Shown: positions 8,425 through 17,123 of the stretch, one piece after another
Position numbering within the stretch: the first letter of the stretch is position 1
Layout of the letters: each line of letters opens with the position of its first letter
Assembly (NCBI GenBank): GCA_963743945.1
Contig: CAVURO010000010.1
Location: 434,001 to 498,000 of the forward strand
DNA: 64,000 bases
DNA from: JACOTK01 sp963743945
GTDB taxonomy: Bacteria > Actinomycetota > Acidimicrobiia > Acidimicrobiales > CADCSY01
Direction of reading: 5' to 3'
Translations under genes and position numbers: made by a program
Notes under the pieces: model-generated
Seen by the model: the letters and a program-made list of their open reading frames with translations, nothing else
Database searches by the model: none
Told to the model about the DNA's origin: nothing

Positions 8425-9243
8425 CTACGCCAGAGGGTCGGCGAAGGGATCGACGGAGGCCGATTGCTTGGAGGAACCCGCCTGAGAAAGGGTCGAGGCC
8501 TCCTCGTCGCCGAGGTAGGCCGCGTAGCCGTCACGTTCCAGCTCGTGGACCAACTCGGGTCCTCCGGTTGCGACGATACGACCCTTCACCAGGACGTGGA
8601 CCACGTCGGGCCGCAGCTCGGTGAGCAGGCGTTGGTAGTGGGTGATGGCCAACACGCCCAGGCCGTTCTCGTGGGTCTCGGCTTCGACGCGTCTGCTCAC
8701 GTCGACGAGGGCATCCACATCAAGGCCCGAGTCGATCTCGTCGAGGATGGCAAAGCGTGGCCGGAGCACACCCAGTTGCAGCGTCTCGTTGCGCTTCTTC
8801 TCACCACCGGAGAGGTCGACGTTCAGGGGCCGAGCGAGGAAACGCTCGTCGAACCCGATGCGCTCCGCCTCGGTGACCATCAACGCGTGCACGTCGCTGC
8901 TCGCGCGTCCCGCGGTGACGAGGGCCTCGTGCAACATCGACTCGAGCGACACACCTGGCACTTCCGTGGGGTACTGCATCGCGAGGAAGAGGCCGGCCCG
9001 GGCGCGCTCCCAGGTGGCCAGGCTCAACAGGTCGAGCCCCTCAAGGGTGACCGATCCGCCGAGGACCCGGTAACCGGGCTTGCCCATGAGCACATGCGAC
9101 AGCGTCGACTTGCCCGAACCGTTTGGCCCCATGACGGCGTGCACCTCGCCGCTTCGCACAACGAGGTCGATGCCGCGAAGGATCTCTTTGCCGTCGACGC
9201 CGGCACAGAGGCCTTCGATGACCAGCTCGCCTGTCGCGTTCAT
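8425..9243 (-). CDS. sufC: SufC Fe-S assembly ATPase
   Basis: 272 residues of an ABC-type ATPase specific to the Suf system. It shows Walker A GPNGSGKST, the Q-loop region LAMQYPTEVPGVS, the SufC signature LSGGEKKRNE, Walker B FAILDEIDSGLD and the H-loop in ITHYQRLL. SufC binds SufB and SufD and drives cluster assembly on the scaffold. It is the last gene of sufB-sufD-Rieske-sufC, and its ATG overlaps the Rieske gene stop by four bases. The C-terminal ~25 residues (Ser/Ala/Asp-rich) extend beyond the usual end. Confidence 0.96.
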   Translation of the reverse strand: MNATGELVIEGLCAGVDGKEILRGIDLVVRSGEVHAVMGPNGSGKSTLSHVLMGKPGYRVLGGSVTLEGLDLLSLATWERARAGLFLAMQYPTEVPGVSLESMLHEALVTAGRASSDVHALMVTEAERIGFDERFLARPLNVDLSGGEKKRNETLQLGVLRPRFAILDEIDSGLDVDALVDVSRRVEAETHENGLGVLAITHYQRLLTELRPDVVHVLVKGRIVATGGPELVHELERDGYAAYLGDEEASTLSQAGSSKQSASVDPFADPLA

Positions 9244-9557
9244 GGCAACACCACCCAGACCGAACCGCCCTCGACCTCGACCTCATAGGTGGGAACCGGT
9301 TGCGTCGCCGGCAGGACGTCGGGACACCCGGTCTCCAGCGAGAACGAGCTGCCGTGCTTCCAGCATTCGATGTGGCGATTCTCCACATGGACCTCACCTT
9401 CGCTGAGGGCGATGTTGGCATGACTGCAACGATCGTTGAGGGCGTAGAAGTCCTCCTCGATGCGGACCAGCACGATCTTCGTCCCCGCCTCGACAAATGG
9501 ACGAGCGGTGCCGGACGTGATCTCGTCGACGCCGCACAGTCGTGCTCGGACGCTCAT
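9240..9557 (-). CDS. Rieske [2Fe-2S] ferredoxin in the suf operon
   Basis: 105 residues with one Rieske domain. The ligands are in NDRCSHANIALSEGEV (Cys-x-His) and ECWKHGSSFSLETG (Cys-x2-His). The length fits a stand-alone ferredoxin of the kind that serves ring-hydroxylating dioxygenases. Here it lies between sufD and sufC with four-base overlaps on both sides, an arrangement common in actinobacteria. It probably carries electrons for cluster assembly, but its exact partner is not established. The fold is certain; the function is inferred from position. Confidence 0.92.
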   Translation of the reverse strand: MSVRARLCGVDEITSGTARPFVEAGTKIVLVRIEEDFYALNDRCSHANIALSEGEVHVENRHIECWKHGSSFSLETGCPDVLPATQPVPTYEVEVEGGSVWVVLP

Positions 9558-10879
9558 CGGCTTCCCTCCCGGGCAGTGGAGCCCGGCTCCTCGAGCTCTC
9601 GGCGGTCGAGCTTGGCGACCACCTCGGCCCGAAGGCGCTCAACCACGCCGGCAACCGGGAGGCGCTCGAGCACCTCATCGAAGAATCCCAGCACGATGAG
9701 CCGTTCGGCCATCGTCGGTGTCACGCCCCGACTCTCCAGATAGAAGCGCTGCTCCTCGTCGATCGGGCCAACGGCCGAGGCATGAGAACATCGCACGTCG
9801 TTGTTCTCGATCTCCAGCGTGGGGACCGACTCGGCCCAGGCGCCATGGGACAGCGTGATGTTGCGATTGGTCTGGGAGGCATTGACGCCCGCCCCGTCCT
9901 TGCCGATGTGCACGAGACCTGAATAGACGGAGCGAGAATGGCCCTGCACGGCTCCCTTGAACAACAGGTTGCTGGTCGTGCGCGGCGCGACGTGATGCTG
10001 GGTCGTGCGGACATCGTGCATCTGGCCTGCCTCGCCGAAGTAGACGGCCAACATGGTGGCCGACCCACCCTGGCCCGCCAACGTGGAACCGACACGCGAG
10101 CGTGCGTAGTCCCCGCCGAGCGCGACCATCGATGTGTTCAACGTTGCATCGCGCTCGACGTTGCCCGCCTGGCGGCCCAGCTGCCAGACCCGTGGTCCCA
10201 ACAGCTGTGCATCGAGGTACGAGACATGTGCGCCGGGCCCGGCATCGAGCTCGACCACCGGAATCACCAACGCATCGAGATCACTCGACTCGTGATGCAT
10301 GAGCACGGTCATCTGGCTGTCGGCGCCCGCCTGGACGACCAGATGGGGACAGGAGACTCCGCCGTCCACACTCAGCTGGTGCAGCACGACAAAGGGGGCT
10401 TCGACCACGACCCCGGCCGGCACCGCCACGAGGATCGGGTCGACCATCAGCGCGTCATGCAGGATCGCGATGCCGTCGTCGGCGGCGGGCACGGCCAACG
10501 TGCCGAGGCTCTTGGCCGGTCCCTCCCCATCGGCGTCGAGCTCGCCGAGGCGCCCGAGTTGGACGCCCTTGGCCGCGAGCTCCTCGTCCAGCAGGACATA
10601 GGTCACCCAGCCATCACGAACGACAACGACGCCCGCCGCATCCTCCAGCGCGTCGAGCACCGGTTGGAGCTCGACGGGAACAGCCTTTGCCTGCGCCGGA
10701 GGTTCTTCGACGACCGGCGTGTACCGATCGAGGTCGAGGTCGTCGACGCGGCTGTAGCGCCAGATCTCGGCCTCGGAAGTGGGAAGGGGTGCAGCCGCGA
10801 AACGAGCGACAGCGTCGTTGCGACGAGTCCGGAGCCACGCCGGGCCGGCGAGTCCCGAGACGCCATCAAGGGTGAACAT
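9554..10879 (-). CDS. sufD: SufD Fe-S cluster assembly scaffold subunit
   Basis: 441 residues of the SufB/SufD family. The C-terminal core reads HVAPRTTSNLLFKGAVQGHS, then GLVHIGKDGAGVNASQTNRN, and near the end CSHASAVGPIDEEQRFYLES (SufBD signature with the conserved Cys-Ser-His). SufD pairs with SufB and SufC to form the SufBCD complex. Its stop overlaps the Rieske gene start by four bases. It starts 57 bases after sufB. Confidence 0.93.
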   Translation of the reverse strand: MFTLDGVSGLAGPAWLRTRRNDAVARFAAAPLPTSEAEIWRYSRVDDLDLDRYTPVVEEPPAQAKAVPVELQPVLDALEDAAGVVVVRDGWVTYVLLDEELAAKGVQLGRLGELDADGEGPAKSLGTLAVPAADDGIAILHDALMVDPILVAVPAGVVVEAPFVVLHQLSVDGGVSCPHLVVQAGADSQMTVLMHHESSDLDALVIPVVELDAGPGAHVSYLDAQLLGPRVWQLGRQAGNVERDATLNTSMVALGGDYARSRVGSTLAGQGGSATMLAVYFGEAGQMHDVRTTQHHVAPRTTSNLLFKGAVQGHSRSVYSGLVHIGKDGAGVNASQTNRNITLSHGAWAESVPTLEIENNDVRCSHASAVGPIDEEQRFYLESRGVTPTMAERLIVLGFFDEVLERLPVAGVVERLRAEVVAKLDRRELEEPGSTAREGSR

Positions 10880-10936
10880 GAAAACGGGTGAGCCTTTCTC
10901 GCACGGGGAGGGGAGGAGGAGCGGGCGACGGGCAGC

Positions 10937-12334
10937 TCAGCCGACGCTTCCCTCCATCTGGAGTTCGATGAGACGACTCCACTCGACCGCGTACTCCATG
11001 GGCAGGGTCCGGGTGACGGGCTCGATGAACCCGTTGACGATCATGCCCATGGCCTGTTCCTGCGAAAGGCCGCGGCTCATGAGGTAGAAGAGCTGCTCGT
11101 CGTTCACCTTGGACACGGTTGCCTCATGGCCGACGACCGCATCACGCTCGCCGATCTCCATGTACGGATAGGTGTCCGAAACGCTGTCGCCGTCGAGGAT
11201 GAGTGCATCGCACTGAACGTGGCTCTTGCAGCCGTGGGCACCCTCCTCGACCCGGACGAGTCCTCGGTAGCTGGTGCGCCCGCCGTCCTTCGAGATCGAC
11301 TTGGAGACGATACGACTCGTGGTCTCCGGAGCGGCATGGACCATCTTGGCCCCTGCGTCCTGATGCTGGCCCGCTCCGGCATAGGCAACCGAGAGCACCT
11401 CACCCGAGGCCTTCGGTCCGACCATGTACACGGCGGGGTACTTCATGGTGAGGCGACTTCCGATGTTGCCGTCGATCCACTCCATGTGGCCCTCGGCCTC
11501 GACCCGGGCCCGCTTGGTCACCAGGTTGAACACGTTGTTCGACCAGTTCTGGATGGTCGTGTAGGTCACACGAGCGGAGGGCTTGACCACGATCTCGACC
11601 ACCGCCGAGTGCAGCGAATCGGTCGTGTACACAGGAGCGGAGCAGCCCTCGATGTAGTGCACCTGGCTACCCTCGTCGGCGATGATGAGCGTGCGCTCGA
11701 ACTGGCCCATGTTCTCGGCGTTGATGCGGAAGTAGGCCTGCAGCGGCATCTCGACGTTGACACCGGGGGGCACGTAGATGAACGACCCGCCCGACCACAC
11801 GGCCGTGTTCAGGGAGGAGAACTTGTTGTCGTTCGGCGGGATGATCGTGCCGAAGTAGGCACGAACGATCTCGGGGTACTCACGCAGCGCCGTGTCCATG
11901 TCGCAGAAGATCACGCCCTGTTGCTCGAGGTCTTCACGGTTGCGGTGGTAGACCACCTCCGACTCGTACTGGGCGGTCACGCCGGCGAGATACTTGCGCT
12001 CGGCCTCGGGGATGCCGAGCTTCTCGTAGGTGTTCTTCACCGACTCGGGAAGGTCGTCCCAGACGTCGACCTGCTTCTCGGTGGGCTTGATGTAATAGAA
12101 GATGTCGTCGAAGTAGATCTCGGACATGTCGCCGCCCCAGTTGGGCATGGGCCGACGGTCGAAGTAGTTGAGCGAGCGCAGGCGCAGATCGCGCATCCAC
12201 TCGGGCTCGCCCTTCATCCACGACATCTCCTGCACGATGTCGGCGTTGATCCCACGCTTGGGCTTGAAGACGTAGTCCTCGGCGTCACTCCAGCCAAGCT
12301 TGTAGCGCCCAATGTCGAGATCGGTCACAGCCAT
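10937..12334 (-). CDS. sufB: SufB Fe-S cluster assembly scaffold
   Basis: 465 residues, full length. Typical SufB blocks are YKLGWSDAEDYVFKPKRGIN at the N-terminus, SGGSFIYVPPGVNVEMPLQA, EGCSAPVYTTDSLHSAVVEI, GSRLTMKYPAVYMVGPKASG and GHEATVSKVNDEQLFYLMSR. SufB is the scaffold subunit on which the cluster forms; the family Cys and Glu lie in the core repeats. It is the first gene of the minus-strand operon, with GGAG 8 bases before the ATG. The promoter with a palindrome is described at 12377-12412. Confidence 0.96.
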   Translation of the reverse strand: MAVTDLDIGRYKLGWSDAEDYVFKPKRGINADIVQEMSWMKGEPEWMRDLRLRSLNYFDRRPMPNWGGDMSEIYFDDIFYYIKPTEKQVDVWDDLPESVKNTYEKLGIPEAERKYLAGVTAQYESEVVYHRNREDLEQQGVIFCDMDTALREYPEIVRAYFGTIIPPNDNKFSSLNTAVWSGGSFIYVPPGVNVEMPLQAYFRINAENMGQFERTLIIADEGSQVHYIEGCSAPVYTTDSLHSAVVEIVVKPSARVTYTTIQNWSNNVFNLVTKRARVEAEGHMEWIDGNIGSRLTMKYPAVYMVGPKASGEVLSVAYAGAGQHQDAGAKMVHAAPETTSRIVSKSISKDGGRTSYRGLVRVEEGAHGCKSHVQCDALILDGDSVSDTYPYMEIGERDAVVGHEATVSKVNDEQLFYLMSRGLSQEQAMGMIVNGFIEPVTRTLPMEYAVEWSRLIELQMEGSVG

Positions 12335-12376
12335 GGCAAGTACTCCGTCTGAAACGAGGGATGGGGTTAATTTCTC

Positions 12377-12412
12377 CTATGGCCATAGTAACAATTGCCG
12401 GGGCCGACGCAA
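12377..12412 (-). promoter_or_regulatory. Promoter of sufB with overlapping palindrome
   Basis: Reading the minus strand, TTGCGT (12407-12412) and TACTAT (12385-12390) are 16 bases apart, a plausible -35/-10 pair. A perfect 12-bp palindrome CTATGGCCATAG (12377-12388) overlaps the -10 and probable transcription start. This is where a repressor of the suf operon would bind. No sufR-like gene is in the window. The sequences are visible; promoter use is inference. Confidence 0.5.
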
Positions 12413-12428
12413 CCCCTGATCCGGGACC

Positions 12429-12947
12429 TCAATCGATACGTCGCAGCTCGTTCTTGTAGCGCGAAGCGTTCCAGACATAGAGCTGAGCAGCCATCTCGAC
12501 AAAACCCGGCTTCACCGCGCCCTCCTTGATCGTGGCGGGGATGCCGAGCGCCATGGCCCCTGTGGGCACTTCCATGTTGTTGGGCACGACGGCGTTCGCC
12601 CCCACGAGAGCGCACGTCCGCACGATCGCCCTGTGCAACACGACCGACCCCGAGCCCACAAGGGATGCGTCCTCGATCGTGCAGCCCTCGAGATGGGCAA
12701 GGTGGCCGACCACGCAGTCGGCCCCCACGATGGTGGGCAACTCCGCGGTTGCGTGGATCACCGTGCCGTCCTGAATCGACGTGCGTGCGCCCACCTCGAT
12801 GTGTCCGTAGTCGCCGCGCAACACCGCCGAGGGCCAGATCGACGCCTCGGCGCCGATCACGACATCACCGATCACGGTGGCGTCGGGGTGAACATAGGCG
12901 TCGGGATGAATGTCGGGCACACGATCGCCCAGTGCGTAAATCGTCAT
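12429..12947 (-). CDS. Gamma-class carbonic anhydrase-like hexapeptide-repeat protein
   Basis: 172 residues with a left-handed beta-helix made of hexapeptide repeats (IGDVVIGAEASIWPSAVLRG). The three expected metal-ligand histidines are in TVIHATAELP and VGHLAHLEGC. The family comprises gamma carbonic anhydrases and related acyltransferase-like proteins (YrdA/PaaY). Zn binding is likely; substrate and activity are not certain. The ATG at 12947 has TACGGT six bases upstream and no Shine-Dalgarno sequence, so the mRNA is probably leaderless. It is divergent from the oligopeptidase gene. Confidence 0.85.
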   Translation of the reverse strand: MTIYALGDRVPDIHPDAYVHPDATVIGDVVIGAEASIWPSAVLRGDYGHIEVGARTSIQDGTVIHATAELPTIVGADCVVGHLAHLEGCTIEDASLVGSGSVVLHRAIVRTCALVGANAVVPNNMEVPTGAMALGIPATIKEGAVKPGFVEMAAQLYVWNASRYKNELRRID

Positions 12948-12953
12948 GCCCGA

Positions 12954-12963
12954 ACCGTAACGT
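12954..12963. promoter_or_regulatory. Two face-to-face leaderless -10 elements sharing one TA step
   Basis: TAACGT (12958-12963, plus strand) lies exactly 6 bases before GTG 12970. TACGGT (the complement of 12954-12959) lies exactly 6 bases before ATG 12947 on the minus strand. The two hexamers share the bases TA at 12958-12959. Only 22 bases separate the two start codons, so each promoter's upstream part lies inside the other gene. Confidence 0.6.
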
Positions 12964-12969
12964 GTGGGT

Positions 12970-15114
12970 GTGACCGAGACTGCGCAAACTTCCTTCAGGC
13001 CCACCGCTCCCCCGGTGGCGAAACGTGTTCCGAGTGAACGACTGGCCCACGGCCATCTGGTCGTCGACGAGTACGCGTGGATGCGAGATCGAGAGGACGA
13101 CCCCGATGTGGTCGCCTACATCGAGGCAGAGAATGCCTGGACACAGGCGGAGATGGCCCATACAGCCGAGCGTCAGGAAGCGTTGTTCGAGGAGATCCGA
13201 TCCCGCATCCAGGAGACGGACCTCTCGGTCCCGGTTCGCAAGGGCGACTGGTGGTACTACTCGCGCACGGTCGAGGGCATGCAATACGCCATCCATTGTC
13301 GCAAACCCGCCTTTGCCGACGCCGATCGGCGTGATGTCGAGCCCGGTGACGATGTCGCCGAGCAGATCATGCTCGACCAGAACGTGCTCGCCGGCGACTC
13401 GGAGTTCTTCGCCCTCGGCGCCTTCGACCTCAGCCCCCGGGCCGACCTGTTGGCCTATGCCACCGACACCACCGGAGGCGAGTTGTACACGATGGCCTTT
13501 CGCAACCTGACGACCGGGGAGGACCTGCCCGACCGGATTCCCGAGACCTACTACGGGACCGCCTGGGGCAACGACAACCGGACCTTCTTCTACGTCAAGA
13601 CCGACGAGGCAATGCGCCCGTACCAACTCTGGCGCCACACGTTGGGCACGCCGGCGAACGATGACGTCCTCGTGTACGAGGAGCCCGACGAGCGCTTCTA
13701 CCTCGGGATCGGCACCACGAAGGACGAGCGTTGGCTCGTCCTTCACCTCGGCTCCAAGATGACCGACGAATGTCGGATCCTCTCGGCGGACGAGCCAACG
13801 GGAACGTTCCACCTCGTCGAGGCCCGACAACAGGGAGTCGAGTACGGGGTCGAACACCACGGTGATCGCTTCCTCATCGTCACCAATGCCGACGAGGCCG
13901 AGAACTTCAAGCTCATGGAGGTGCCCGACACGGCGCCCGAGCGGTCCAACTGGACCGAGGTCATCGCCCATCGTCCCGACGTCCACCTGAGCGGCATCGA
14001 CGTCTTTGCCGACCACCTCGTGCTCTTCGAGCGTGCCGACGGTCTCCGGCGGATCCGTGTCCGCAGTCTCGTCGACGCCGACGACTGGATCATCGATCAG
14101 CCCGAGCAGGTCTCGACTTCCTCGGGTGGGTCAAATCCCGAGTTCGACTCCACGGTGCTGCGCTACGGCTACACCTCGATGGTCACACCGAGCTCGGTGT
14201 TCGACTACAACCTCGTGACCCGTGAGCGGGTGCTTCGCAAGCAACAGCCCGTCCTCGGGGGCTATGACCCTTCGCTCTACGCGACCGAACGCGTGTGGGC
14301 GACCGCCGACGACGGCACGAGGGTTCCCATGTCGCTGGTCTATCGCAAGGAGGCGGGCGCTGGCGGAGGACGGCCCGCCGGCCCTCGCCCGGCACTGCTC
14401 TACGGCTACGGTTCCTATGAGGCGAACATGGACCCGGGCTTCTCCTCGATCCGGCTCAGCCTGCTCGACCGGGGTTTCGTCTATGCCATCGCGCACATTC
14501 GAGGTGGCGGCGAGATGGGTCGCCAGTGGTACCTGCGGGGCAAGTTCCTCGACAAGCGCAACACGTTCACCGATTTCATCGCCTGCGCCCGTCATCTCAC
14601 CCGTGAGGGCTGGACGACGCCCGGCCAACTCGTCATCCGAGGCGGCAGCGCCGGCGGCCTGCTCATGGGCGCCGTCGCCAACATGGCCCCCGAGCAGTTC
14701 GGCGTGGTCATCGCCGAGGTGCCCTTCGTCGACGCGTTGAACACCATCCTCGACCCGTCGCTGCCGCTGACCGTCATGGAGTGGGAGGAGTGGGGGAACC
14801 CCGTCGAGTCGAGTCAGTACTACGACTACATGAGCTCCTATTCCCCCTACGAGAACGTGGTGGCACAGGACTACCCTGCCATGTTGGTGACTGCCGGGCT
14901 CAACGACCCCCGCGTCTCCTACTGGGAGCCGGCCAAGTGGGTGGCCAAGCTCCGCGCGACCAGGACCGACAGGAATCGGCTGCTTCTCAAGACCGAGATG
15001 GGCGCCGGCCACATGGGCCCCTCGGGCCGCTACGACGCATGGAGGGATGAGGCGTTCGTCCTGGCCTTCATCCTCGACACCCTCGGCATCAGGGAGGACT
15101 CGGCAGCCGGCTGA
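12970..15114 (+). CDS. Oligopeptidase B-type S9 serine peptidase
   Basis: 714 residues: an N-terminal beta-propeller (to ~residue 420) and a C-terminal alpha/beta-hydrolase. The nucleophile is Ser560 in RGGSAGGLLMG. The Asp is in TAGLNDPRVSYWEPAKW and the His in GAGHMGPSGRY, all in the arrangement of oligopeptidase B (PtrB), which cuts short peptides after basic residues. HIRGGGEMGRQWYLRGK is also characteristic. No signal peptide is seen, so it acts in the cytoplasm. I chose GTG 12970 because TAACGT stands six bases before it; GTG 12964 is an alternative. Confidence 0.93.
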   Translation: MTETAQTSFRPTAPPVAKRVPSERLAHGHLVVDEYAWMRDREDDPDVVAYIEAENAWTQAEMAHTAERQEALFEEIRSRIQETDLSVPVRKGDWWYYSRTVEGMQYAIHCRKPAFADADRRDVEPGDDVAEQIMLDQNVLAGDSEFFALGAFDLSPRADLLAYATDTTGGELYTMAFRNLTTGEDLPDRIPETYYGTAWGNDNRTFFYVKTDEAMRPYQLWRHTLGTPANDDVLVYEEPDERFYLGIGTTKDERWLVLHLGSKMTDECRILSADEPTGTFHLVEARQQGVEYGVEHHGDRFLIVTNADEAENFKLMEVPDTAPERSNWTEVIAHRPDVHLSGIDVFADHLVLFERADGLRRIRVRSLVDADDWIIDQPEQVSTSSGGSNPEFDSTVLRYGYTSMVTPSSVFDYNLVTRERVLRKQQPVLGGYDPSLYATERVWATADDGTRVPMSLVYRKEAGAGGGRPAGPRPALLYGYGSYEANMDPGFSSIRLSLLDRGFVYAIAHIRGGGEMGRQWYLRGKFLDKRNTFTDFIACARHLTREGWTTPGQLVIRGGSAGGLLMGAVANMAPEQFGVVIAEVPFVDALNTILDPSLPLTVMEWEEWGNPVESSQYYDYMSSYSPYENVVAQDYPAMLVTAGLNDPRVSYWEPAKWVAKLRATRTDRNRLLLKTEMGAGHMGPSGRYDAWRDEAFVLAFILDTLGIREDSAAG

Positions 15115-15132
15115 AGGGCCGGCAGGGCTCGC

Positions 15133-17004
15133 TCAGGGCTCGGTGGTCGTCTGGTCGACGAGCGAAAGCCGGCCCCGGACCTCGTCACGGAGGTCGATAT
15201 CGAGCACGGTGCCCTCCGCTGCACGGATCACGTCGAGGATCTCGTCGCCGACGAGTTGCTCGCGATCCAACAAGGCGTCCCGCAGTGCCTCGAGGATGTG
15301 CTGGTGTGCCGTGATGAGGTCCTCGGCTGCCTTCCGGGCCGCTTCCAACATTTCCTCGACCTGTTCCCGAGCCGCATCGTGGGCAAGGACCTTGGCCACG
15401 ATGTTGCCCGCGCCGGCGACCATCGCTGCGTCGTAGCTGATCAGCGAGCCTCCCATGCCAAAGGAACCGACCATCTGCGCAGCGGTCGTCGTGGCGGCGA
15501 AGAGGTCACCCGAGGGTCCCGAACTGATCTCGCCGAAGTACAACGTCTCGGCGACCAGACCGCCCATGGTGATCGCCATGAGCGCATCGAGCTCCGAGCG
15601 GACCCGCATGAAGCGCTCCTCGGAATCGGAGTGCGCGAGCAGGCCGAGCGCCTCGGCGCGCTTGATGATCGACAGCACCTCGAGCTTGCGGGCCCACGGC
15701 GAGTCCTGATCGGGGCCGACCCGACCGACGAGATAGGCAACCGTGGCATGGCCCGCCTCGTGGGTGGCGATCCGGCGCCGTTCATCGGCGGTGTAGTCGA
15801 CGGGCTGCTCGAGACCGATCTCGGTGGTCATCTTGGCGCGTTGCAGGTCTTCCCAGCCGAGACGGCCGGCTCCCTGGCGCAGTGCCCAAACCAGGGCCTC
15901 GTCGAAGAGGTGCTCGATCATGACCGGGGAGTAGCCGGCCGTCATCGCCGCCAACGTGTCCCGCCGCTGAGGCTCGTCGAGGGCCTTGTCATGGGCCTTG
16001 CGATCCAGGTAGTAGTCGATGATCTCCCGCCGATCACGACGCCCGGGAAGACCGAAGTGGATGCTGCGATCAAAGCGTCCGGGGCGCAGAAGCGCCGGGT
16101 CGAGGTCGGCAGAGCGATTGGTGGCGCCGATCACCAGGATGTTGGCCGGCGCTGATGTCGGCTTGCGACGCTGACGATGCGCCGGCAGGAAGCGGTTCAC
16201 GAGCTCCACGACCACACCGGCCAGGCGGACCGAGGTGGTCGGCTCGTCAAAGCTCTGCAACTGGATGAGCAACTCGTTCACCACACCCGAGACGCCTTCG
16301 CGTTGCGTCGAGCCCGACATGCCGGCGCGAGCGCCGCCGATGGCGTCGATCTCCTCGATGAAACCGATGGCGCCGCCCTCCTTGCGGGCCGTGGCTCGAA
16401 GCGCCCGGAAATAGCTGCGGATCTTGCGGTTGGTCTGGCCGTAGTACATCGACTGGAAGGCCGATGAGGACACGAACAGGAAGGGCACACCCGCGTCGCG
16501 GGCCATGGCCTTGGCCATGTAGGTCTTCCCCGTTCCGGGAGGGCCCTCGAAGAGCACACCCCGCCGTGGCGTACCACCCATCTGCTCCTTGAACATCTTG
16601 TGCGCGAGGAAGATGTTGAGGGTGCGGACGATCTCCTCCTTGACCACGCCGGCGCCACGAACGTCGTCAAGGCCGACCTCGATCTCGTTGGCCCGGTAGC
16701 GAACGTGCGGCGAACGCCCGGCGAGCACGAGCGGCACCACCATGACCAAGGTGAAGAGCACGATCAGACCCGCCCCGGGAATGAAGGGCGCCGCCTCGGC
16801 GCTCACCTTCGGCAGACCGAAGCCAACCGGGTTGCCGCTGAGGACCCGCAGCCACAGGAAGCCGGCAATCGGCGCGAGCACGAAAGCGAGGCGGGCGAGG
16901 CGACGGAGACGAACCCGCTCGCGGGTGAACCCCACGTCGACGAGCGAGGAGTTCAGCACATCCGTGCGCGCCAGGGTCTCGATGTCGAGCTTCCGGTCAG
17001 CCAA
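15133..17004 (-). CDS. FtsH-like membrane AAA+ metalloprotease
   Basis: 623 residues. Two membrane helices lie near the N-terminus (FVLAPIAGFLWLRVL and LIVLFTLVMVVPLVLA). The AAA+ module has Walker A GPPGTGKT (~154-161), Walker B GFIEEIDAIGG, and GATNRSADLDPALLRPGRFD. The M41 peptidase site is HEAGH (415-419). This is the FtsH plan: membrane-bound, ATP-driven, Zn-dependent degradation of proteins. It differs from housekeeping FtsH in loop sequences, for example IEEIDAIGG instead of IDEIDAVG, and in a 23-residue insert after FDEPTTSVRLAGVVVEL, so I treat it as a paralog. TTG 17004 is preceded by GGAGG at 8 bases. Confidence 0.88.
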   Translation of the reverse strand: MADRKLDIETLARTDVLNSSLVDVGFTRERVRLRRLARLAFVLAPIAGFLWLRVLSGNPVGFGLPKVSAEAAPFIPGAGLIVLFTLVMVVPLVLAGRSPHVRYRANEIEVGLDDVRGAGVVKEEIVRTLNIFLAHKMFKEQMGGTPRRGVLFEGPPGTGKTYMAKAMARDAGVPFLFVSSSAFQSMYYGQTNRKIRSYFRALRATARKEGGAIGFIEEIDAIGGARAGMSGSTQREGVSGVVNELLIQLQSFDEPTTSVRLAGVVVELVNRFLPAHRQRRKPTSAPANILVIGATNRSADLDPALLRPGRFDRSIHFGLPGRRDRREIIDYYLDRKAHDKALDEPQRRDTLAAMTAGYSPVMIEHLFDEALVWALRQGAGRLGWEDLQRAKMTTEIGLEQPVDYTADERRRIATHEAGHATVAYLVGRVGPDQDSPWARKLEVLSIIKRAEALGLLAHSDSEERFMRVRSELDALMAITMGGLVAETLYFGEISSGPSGDLFAATTTAAQMVGSFGMGGSLISYDAAMVAGAGNIVAKVLAHDAAREQVEEMLEAARKAAEDLITAHQHILEALRDALLDREQLVGDEILDVIRAAEGTVLDIDLRDEVRGRLSLVDQTTTEP

Positions 17005-17123
17005 GGGATGATCCTCCGTCCGTGGTGATGATTGGGGCCTGGTGACAAGTTCGTGCCGGCGCGGGCACGCTCCTGCGGAGCCGGACATTTCACCCGGACG
17101 AATGGTTCGCGGACGGGCCTCGC

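Noticed and set aside
5900..8485. Open frame of 861 codons opposite the GGDEF-EAL gene
   Set aside because: Same reason: it mirrors the minus-strand gene, lacks any recognisable motif and has no start signal.
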